Positions 57,755 through 64,000 of a DNA stretch of 64,000 nucleotides are shown here, piece by piece; within the stretch, counting starts at the first letter, position 1, and each line of letters starts with the position of its first letter. This DNA comes from Allacma fusca (Eukaryota; Arthropoda; Collembola; Symphypleona; Sminthuridae), in assembly GCA_947179485.1 (NCBI GenBank), contig OX359248.1, positions 4,605,501 through 4,669,500 of the forward strand, read 5' to 3'. Position numbers and translations under genes: made by a program. The notes under the pieces were generated by a model. That model searched no databases, was not told the origin of the DNA, and saw nothing but the letters and a program-made list of their open reading frames with translations.

Positions 57755-57975
57755 ACAAGTAACCCTCGCCCCATGCCCACTCGGGATCGGAATGAAATTT
57801 TGTGGGAGCTTAGGTACCTGGCCCAATGTCCTAGCGAGACCAAAAGTTTGGGCCTTCTCGCCCTGGTTTGCGCGTTTAAAACTTAAATTTTCCAATGTTA
57901 AATCTCATAAGAAAACTTTATTTTCAAATTTCACGGAAAAAATAAAAATGCGTAAAAGCTCATTAATATCCCTTA
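57755..57975. repeat. Perfect inverted repeat, left arm (221 bp)
   Basis: This arm begins ACAAGTAACCCTCGCCCCAT and is the exact reverse complement of 58705-58925. The match stops abruptly on both sides. The arms surround the N gap and an amplification adapter. Either a recent inverted-repeat element or, more likely given the adapter, a library/assembly artefact. Confidence 0.85.
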
Positions 57976-58034
57976 TAACACAATATTAGTATGTTTGCAA
58001 ACTTGGTTTGGTTCATCTCGCCCTCGTTTCCGGT

Positions 58035-58234
58035 NNNNNNNNNNNNNNNNNNNNNNNNNNNNNNNNNNNNNNNNNNNNNNNNNNNNNNNNNNNNNNNNNN
58101 NNNNNNNNNNNNNNNNNNNNNNNNNNNNNNNNNNNNNNNNNNNNNNNNNNNNNNNNNNNNNNNNNNNNNNNNNNNNNNNNNNNNNNNNNNNNNNNNNNNN
58201 NNNNNNNNNNNNNNNNNNNNNNNNNNNNNNNNNN
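58035..58234. other. Assembly gap (200 N)
   Basis: Exactly 200 ambiguous bases, the size used for a gap of unknown length. Any frame crossing it is meaningless. Confidence 0.99.
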
Positions 58235-58249
58235 CGACACGACGATGTT

Positions 58250-58275
58250 AAGCAGTGGTATCAACGCAGAGTACT
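58250..58275 (+). other. SMART-type PCR adapter contamination
   Basis: 58250-58269 reads AAGCAGTGGTATCAACGCAG and continues AGTACT. This equals the SMART/SMARTer amplification oligo, in the form ending in T used for amplified low-input long-read libraries. It starts 15 bases after the N gap. It is synthetic, so the join here is not trustworthy biology. Confidence 0.95.
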
Positions 58276-58704
58276 TGTTATTTTGGGGACGGGATCGGAA
58301 TACATACTTATTTTTGTCACTGGATTTTGAAACGAAACGGAATCTTCTGTGGAACACAACAATTGTCTCCAGCAGAAGCTCTAGTAATATAATTACAATA
58401 TTTTAAAACACTCATATCCAAATTTTATGGGACCGTGACAGCTCGACAGATATTTAATATGCAACGCATTCAAATTATCCTGAAAATTATCAAAGTCCAA
58501 AATAGTCTCATACCCGAAATTCATAAAAACACAAAAATGCACGTTTTACAACGTTTCGAGACATAAAATTACATGTTACCTAAACGTGAAAGTTGAATAG
58601 TCAATTGTGATTTAAATCAATGATTTATTTGAAAAAAATCAAGTGATTTAAATCTTGATTTAAATCAAGATTAAAATCAACGTGATTTAAATCAAGCCAC
58701 CCTG

Positions 58705-58925
58705 TAAGGGATATTAATGAGCTTTTACGCATTTTTATTTTTTCCGTGAAATTTGAAAATAAAGTTTTCTTATGAGATTTAACATTGGAAAATTTAAGTT
58801 TTAAACGCGCAAACCAGGGCGAGAAGGCCCAAACTTTTGGTCTCGCTAGGACATTGGGCCAGGTACCTAAGCTCCCACAAAATTTCATTCCGATCCCGAG
58901 TGGGCATGGGGCGAGGGTTACTTGT
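58705..58925. repeat. Perfect inverted repeat, right arm (221 bp)
   Basis: Exact reverse complement of 57755-57975. A GATTTAAATCAA-rich stretch (58610-58700) lies just inside this arm and has no counterpart by the left arm. Confidence 0.85.
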
Positions 58926-59166
58926 AAGTATCCTCTCTTCTAATTTGAGCGAGTGGATAGTGATAGTGAAAGTGATGGTACGAATCAAATATTCGCGCGC
59001 TCTGGACGCATCGACGACCATAGCGCTGCGCATCGATCTGTTGCATGTAACTGTTTTAAATACTGTGTCATCCCAAATTACATTTGCCTTGCTGAGCCAG
59101 CAATCGCGGGCTGTGCGTGCAGTGCTCGTTACTTAGTAAGTATTTACAATCTAAACTAGCATTTAT

Positions 59167-59291
59167 GGGCGGGCTACGGGCTTTTTTTAAATTTTGCGGA
59201 CCCGGCCGGGCTTTATCGAACTTCAACTTCAGGTCAGGCGGGAACGAGTAAAAATTTACGGTCCTAAAATATCCCACGGGGAGATGTTCTA
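59167..59291 (-). mobile_element. Terminal fragment of the GCCCG hAT MITE family
   Basis: The reverse complement matches the first ~140 bases of the element at 813-1551: TAGAACATCTCCCCGTGGGA (vs TAGAGCATCACCCCGTGGGA) followed by 'tattttagg' and GCCCG-rich sequence. Only this end is present. Confidence 0.75.
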
Positions 59292-59389
59292 CTGCACTGA
59301 GGAGTGCTAACTATTTTCCTATTACCAGTAACAAAGGCATGCATGAGTTTCTGCATCCTCAAGTGTTTTGCAGACCACAGAACTGCATA

Positions 59390-59525
59390 GTTTTTGCGCC
59401 GACGAGAGCGAACGAGATCGTCATATTACGATAAATCGTTTGGACAGAACGATTATTATCGTCCAAGATCGTTCCTCAAAAATGGACGATATTAACGAGA
59501 ATATCGTATCGTCTTACCGTATAAT
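59390..59525. repeat. ATCGT/ACGAT-rich patch
   Basis: Dense ATCGT and ACGAT motifs ('gagatcgtc', 'tacgataaatcgt', 'atcgtatcgtc') look like the subterminal array of another element. No termini or partner array were found nearby. The open frame over it has no recognisable product. Confidence 0.35.
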
Positions 59526-59599
59526 GAACGTGCCTAGTAAATGTGTATATGCGTACAGCTCTACGACGGCTGAACCTAACTGTTTTGTAGGCTAGGTTT

Positions 59600-60735
59600 T
59601 AGTGCATATTCTTACACCCAATTTTTCATACAAGGCTCCTACAAAAATTCCTCAGAGGAAAAAAAGCCTACAAATAGTTTTTTATGTTCATAGGATACGC
59701 GGACATCTTTGCCCTGTATGTAAATACAAGTTACATCTATGAAACTATTAGTCTAGGAATAATGTTTAAAAATTGTTGATTTACACAAACTTTTCTTTGT
59801 ATTTTCATTCAAACTTCAAAACATACTGTAAGTACACGATTTTTTGTACATTTTTTTATATTCACTACAGCTACAACAATGTTTAATAATTTTAATAATA
59901 TAATATATTCTCGCTCAATCTCCCGAACATACAATCTCAATCTTTTGCTGAATATATGTAGGAAACATTAGAATAATCATTTAGTGAACAAACTTTGAGG
60001 GAGTTTATTGCACAAAATTCGAATGCACCAAATGTGACAATAAATATCCCGAAATGCCAAAGTGACAGTAGCAATCACTGTATGGACAGAGCCTCTGATT
60101 TAACCAATCTCATTCAATTTTCTGAATACATAGGCATATTATCCGCTTAGAAACCGTCGACTCCTACACCTATTAAATATACCTCATATAAAAGTATTAT
60201 TTTTTGTTTACCATAAGTAAACAATCCTAATTTAAATTCCCCATGAAGCAACAAATTTAAGAAGTAATACCACAGTATGTACAATAAATGCAGTGCTATC
60301 ATATAATTTAAAACTTGCAATGTTTTAGGGAAGGGTGTTCAGAGATAAAAGAGTGCAAGATTACACTATAATTTGTGAAATATAAACAATAAAATCTTCG
60401 TATGATAACATTTTTGATCTCATGAATTGAATTTGTTCGAGCTAGAGAGATAATCTTTTCATAGCTTTTCCAACCTATAGTACTACTTACTGACGGTCAG
60501 AAGCTTACTAGGACAATTACTACACATTTGACTATAAACACCAACTGTGCTTTGAATTCAATTAAAATTTCCTTCAAGTTCATGAAGACTATACACAATA
60601 ATTTCTGTTTAACCTATCTCAGTGTTTAGCGTCAACACTTTAAGTAATAAATTCTTTCATTCCTGCGATAACTACCTCAATCAGTTTCATTGGTTTAAAT
60701 AGTAAGTTACATATGTACACATCTACAAGTATTCT
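59600..60735. other. Downstream region of the FATP gene
   Basis: AT-rich non-coding sequence following (on the minus strand) the FATP stop codon. It probably includes the 3'UTR; I could not fix the polyadenylation site. Confidence 0.4.
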
Positions 60736-63700
60736 TTACAGTCTCAATTGTCCTGACATAATTTTTGAATATATTTCGTTGTCAACCACAACATATTTCC
60801 CTTCAAGAAGGACATATATTTTATCGGCGACTTTGGTCACGTCGTATCCTTCTTTCTGCAAATCGATCTTCTTCATTTTGTAAGTCCCTGGGGTTTAAAA
60901 CACAAATAATTTATCAGCCATACGTTCAAATGAAAAAAAATTATAATAATTCATATAAAACATATTTTCTAGCTAGCAGAACAGAAACTTTGATAGTCTT
61001 ACCAGTCATATCCATTTGTTTGATAATTCTGACAAACAATGGGCGAGAGTAAATTGGAAGAGCTTTCTTCACTCCAGCTCCGAAAGCTTGAATATCTAGT
61101 GATTCCTCTGGGTCTAAAATTGCAGCCATTCCAGCTCTGCCCTCTGATCCAGGTACTTCTACGCCATAAACCACTGCATCTTTCAAGCCGCAACAATTGC
61201 TCACAACAGCTTCCACTTCCGCAGTTGAACAATTTTCCCCTTTCCATCTAAAGGTATCGCCGGTTCGGTCTTTGAAGAAGAAATAACCGTAGTCATCCAT
61301 TACCAGCACATCCCCTATAAATTTAGAACAGTATCACGAATTAATTTCAATTATCTTGTGTGTTACTCCTTCCATAATTTTACCTGGTTACAATGTATGA
61401 CAACTTACCCGTTCTGAAGGCAGCATCTCCTTTTCTGAATACATTCCGAACAATTTTCTTGGTTGTTGCAGTAGAGTCAGCATACCTACAAAAACGCATG
61501 CAACGTTACTTTCAATGATATAACAGTAATTTTAAAAATTAGTAAATCAAGAGTATGATAAGAATATTGTGACTGCTAAATTTTTTCATACCCATCGAAC
61601 TCCCGGACTGGATGGTTCTCTACAATTTTTCCTACTAATTCTCCCACTTCATTCGGCTGACAGCGCAAAACAAGGCCCGTCTTTGGGTCCCGGACAGGCT
61701 CACCCGTCTCTTCATCAACTTTGATAAGGGTGACAGGGTAGATGAATGGCATAATACGCGAAATAAATCCAACGGCTCCAACATGATTGTCAATATTTAC
61801 TGCAAGATGAAATGTTGTTACAAATTGTTGGCTTTAAAAATTTGCATATTGGAAAAACTTGATAACCACTTTCTTTGGAAACTTACTTATGTTACAATTT
61901 CCCTCCGTAGCACCATAAAACTCGGAGATGATCTTAATGTTGAAGCGGCTTGCGAATTCGGTCCAGATTTGTGGGCGCAATCCATTGCCAAACATCAGTT
62001 GTACTTTGTGTTTGGTGTCGTCAGGTGAGGGTGGTTGACTTAGTAAATATCGACAGATTTCTCCAATGTACTGGGCAGCCTATTAATACACAAAGGTTAA
62101 TAATTGTCACGTTTGAGTTTTAAAAATATAAAAAAAGCTATAGCAAACGTCACACAGTAGCAGTGTATACCACACGTATTAAATCTCACTATTCTACTTG
62201 ACAGCTATTATTCAAATCGTCCTTTGCACACTTCACAGTCAACATACATGTAATTACTGCTACATATAAGTACAATTATTATTACAAATTTGCTCTGCGG
62301 GATTAGTTAACAAATTGTCGTACATTGCACCAATACACCCTACTTGAAAAGGTAACCAACTGGAAGTGAAATCTTGTACAGTGCATACGTAATTACATAA
62401 AAAGGGGAAAATACTTGATTGCAATAAAATCATTATTAAGGGTAAAAGGCTTTCATTCACAAATTCATACTGCTAAAGTACACTCAAATTCTACATTGTT
62501 AATAGCGGTTAGTTTTCTCGGCAAGACAAATAACTCTGTACAATTTCTAGACAAATAGTTAGAGTAACAGAACCATTATGGAATGATTAGGGGAAACATG
62601 AGACGATTTCAGCTCACTTGCAGCCCAACATGCAATGTAAGAATATTTTGAGGTTAGATATAGAATACCGACCGTGCATCCATAAGTTGCACAATCCTTC
62701 CAGTAAGAAGATGCAGAGAATTTTCTCCGAACAACTGCAGTACATCCAAAAAGGACAGCCTGGCCAACTCCCAGCATTCCGCCTGCAGTGTGATACATTG
62801 GCAATGGATCGTAGATTATTTCATCGTTAGACACCCCAATGAAATAATGAATGCCCATGGTGAAGAAAATAAACCTGAAAATACCCAATCCCCACTCATC
62901 TATTTTAGTCCTTTCCAATAAAAGGAGCATTTTCCCAGAATGTATCTGAAGTGGTTAAGTTGTACCCAATCAATGTGTTTTTGATAGTGATAGTTTGATA
63001 GTCAATCCAGTTGTAATAACAAATATACTAAACTAAGAAGTTATCAACTTAAAATTATTTTTCTGGAAGAATGTATATAAGCCCTGTTGTAAGAGGTGAC
63101 AGACACAAGCAAGAAGAAGTGTCCAAAAATGTATTATGACACTCATCTTTAGTCTCACGTAGTACGTAATATCACAAAAACAGAACATTTTACGCATTCT
63201 GGGCTTCCGGGATAATGTTTGACAGTGAAATAAGAAGGAATGTGTATAAATTCAGTGAAAGAAGGAATTAAGTTTCGAAAACAAATTTAAATCCAAATCT
63301 TACAGTTAGTTAGATTCATTCCAACAATGTATGATGGACATGTCGTATCAAGCTGCTTGCGGGTTTCACTGCAGTAGAGTTTCTTGCTGCATAAAAAATG
63401 CAACTTGACTGGTAATTGGTATAGTAAGGAACTACAAAAATTATAGAGATAAGAAAATAAAAAAGAAAGTGCAAACCAAGCAGACCCACTTTACTGTCAG
63501 TTAGTGCGTAGTTTCTGTTTAAAGTGATCTCAAATATAAAGAAACTAAAGTGAAAGAGAAATGAAGCTATATTTAACAGCGTATGTACAATTGATAGATA
63601 CATTTATACAGCGCATTGACTTTGAAGTCGTGTACACATTTGGCATCCAAACTGCCTATTGAAAAAATTGGATCGTATGTCAAAAATCTTAAACTAAAAA

Positions 63701-64000
63701 TCAAAACAAGACGTTCGTCAAAGGACGAGACATTGAAATAAAAGTAAATGTAAGGACAATGTTCAAAGGAAAGATGAAAGAAGAAAGTCAGTCGGACAGT
63801 CCTGTCGAAGAAAGTCATACCGTAACATTGTAGCGTATACAATCCTTCCAGAACGCTGACGCAGAAAATTTGTGACGTAAGACGACAGTGCAGCCATAAA
63901 TCACGGCTTGGCCACAGCCAACCATTCCTCCTGCGGTATGATATAGGGGCAAAGGGCAATATACCGTGTCACTTCCAGCAACACCCGGCATAGTGTGACC
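60736..64000 (-). CDS. Fatty acid transport protein / very-long-chain acyl-CoA synthetase, 3' part
   Basis: Minus-strand exons: (alternative) 63821-64000+, 62674-62874, 61887-62079, 61592-61799, 61409-61485, 61003-61314, 60736-60887 (stop 60736-60738). From 62874 onward they total 1143 nt, in frame at every junction (380 codons plus stop). Motifs: [11 protein letters not shown] and [35 protein letters not shown]; the AMP-binding FATP motif region [20 protein letters not shown]; and [14 protein letters not shown] before [14 protein letters not shown]. These are hallmarks of SLC27A proteins, which activate fatty acids to acyl-CoA at membranes and aid their uptake. The N-terminal half with the membrane segment and the first ATP-binding motif lies beyond the window. 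All introns are GT-AG. Confidence 0.92.
62080..62673. other. FATP intron
   Basis: On the minus strand the donor is GTCGGT after the Thr codon at 62674 and the acceptor is ...TTAATAG before 62079. No exon-like sequence was recognised inside. Confidence 0.6.
62875..63820. other. Intron between the duplicated FATP exons
   Basis: 946 bp without FATP-like coding. A longest minus-strand open stretch (63603-63316) is hydrophobic but shows no family resemblance and is probably intronic. Confidence 0.5.
63821..64000 (-). CDS. Duplicate FATP exon, possibly mutually exclusive
   Basis: This open stretch ends at a GTATG donor (63820-63816) and encodes [20 protein letters not shown] and [11 protein letters not shown]. 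It is a paralogue of exon 62674-62874: 31 of 45 residues are identical over the last 45 codons, with the same phase-0 donor after a Thr codon. No FATP exon was seen between the two (62875-63820). They therefore could be mutually exclusive exons of one gene. A truncated tandem gene copy is the alternative. The acceptor is outside the window. Confidence 0.75.

Noticed and set aside
57991..58406. Open frames crossing the N run
   Set aside because: They only exist because ambiguous bases are not counted as stops.
59368..59595. 75-codon plus-strand open frame rich in D, R and I
   Set aside because: It coincides with the ATCGT/ACGAT motif patch and has no recognisable domain.

Overview
This is a eukaryotic (animal, probably arthropod) genomic window: AT-rich, with spliceosomal introns, no bacterial operon signals, and almost entirely built from transposable elements, tandem repeats and their nested wreckage. 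The only clear host gene is the 3' part of a fatty-acid transport protein / very-long-chain acyl-CoA synthetase gene (SLC27A/FATP family) on the minus strand at 60.7-64.0 kb, which continues off the right edge. The mix of BEL/Pao, piggyBac, P-like, pogo/Tigger-like and abundant hAT elements fits an arthropod. A library amplification adapter beside the 200-N gap suggests a low-input (PCR-amplified) long-read assembly, as used for very small animals. The species cannot be named from this window.

Layout. 0-16 kb: dispersed repeats, a CAAGTT-rich unit carrying a nested hAT MITE (813-1551), a foldback element (2216-3030), 34-bp, ~46-bp and ~330-bp tandem repeats, a ~1-kb 13-bp satellite (10040-11067), a long inverted repeat (11440-12690), and hAT MITEs at 13220-14940 and 15681-16248. 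16.3-25.6 kb: a TTAA-flanked piggyBac element with a seven-exon transposase gene, carrying in its 5' flank a pogo/Tigger-like MITE that itself carries a hAT MITE. 28.5-34.0 kb: a broken hAT element containing a second hAT MITE, plus a MULE-like element that holds another pogo-like MITE. 34.7-41.5 kb: a hAT element split by a BEL/Pao 3' fragment, which is split by a hAT element, which is split by another hAT MITE. 42.5-47.4 kb: a structurally intact hAT with a three-exon, 750-codon transposase and a perfect 8-bp target duplication. 48.0-54.2 kb: a BEL/Pao retrotransposon with frameshifts, split by a 645-bp hAT MITE that is a sister of the one at 30.2 kb. 54.2-57.6 kb: a hAT-type element holding a THAP-encoding P-like element, a foldback element and a hammerhead ribozyme. 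57.7-58.9 kb: a perfect inverted repeat around the N gap and adapter. 60.7-64.0 kb: the FATP gene, with a duplicated internal exon.

The unifying pattern is a group of cut-and-paste elements, mostly hAT-like with exact 8-bp target duplications. Inside each terminus sits a microsatellite-like array of a short motif that differs from family to family (TACCCG, ACTCGT, CAGGTAC, GAAGGC, GAGGTA, AACTTGA, AAATAC, ATCCGAT, CAGTTC). In most hAT families the arrays run in the same direction at both ends. In the two MULE-like elements with 9-bp duplications they are inverted. Known hAT transposases bind short subterminal repeats, so these arrays are best read as expanded, family-specific transposase binding sites; that reading is inference.
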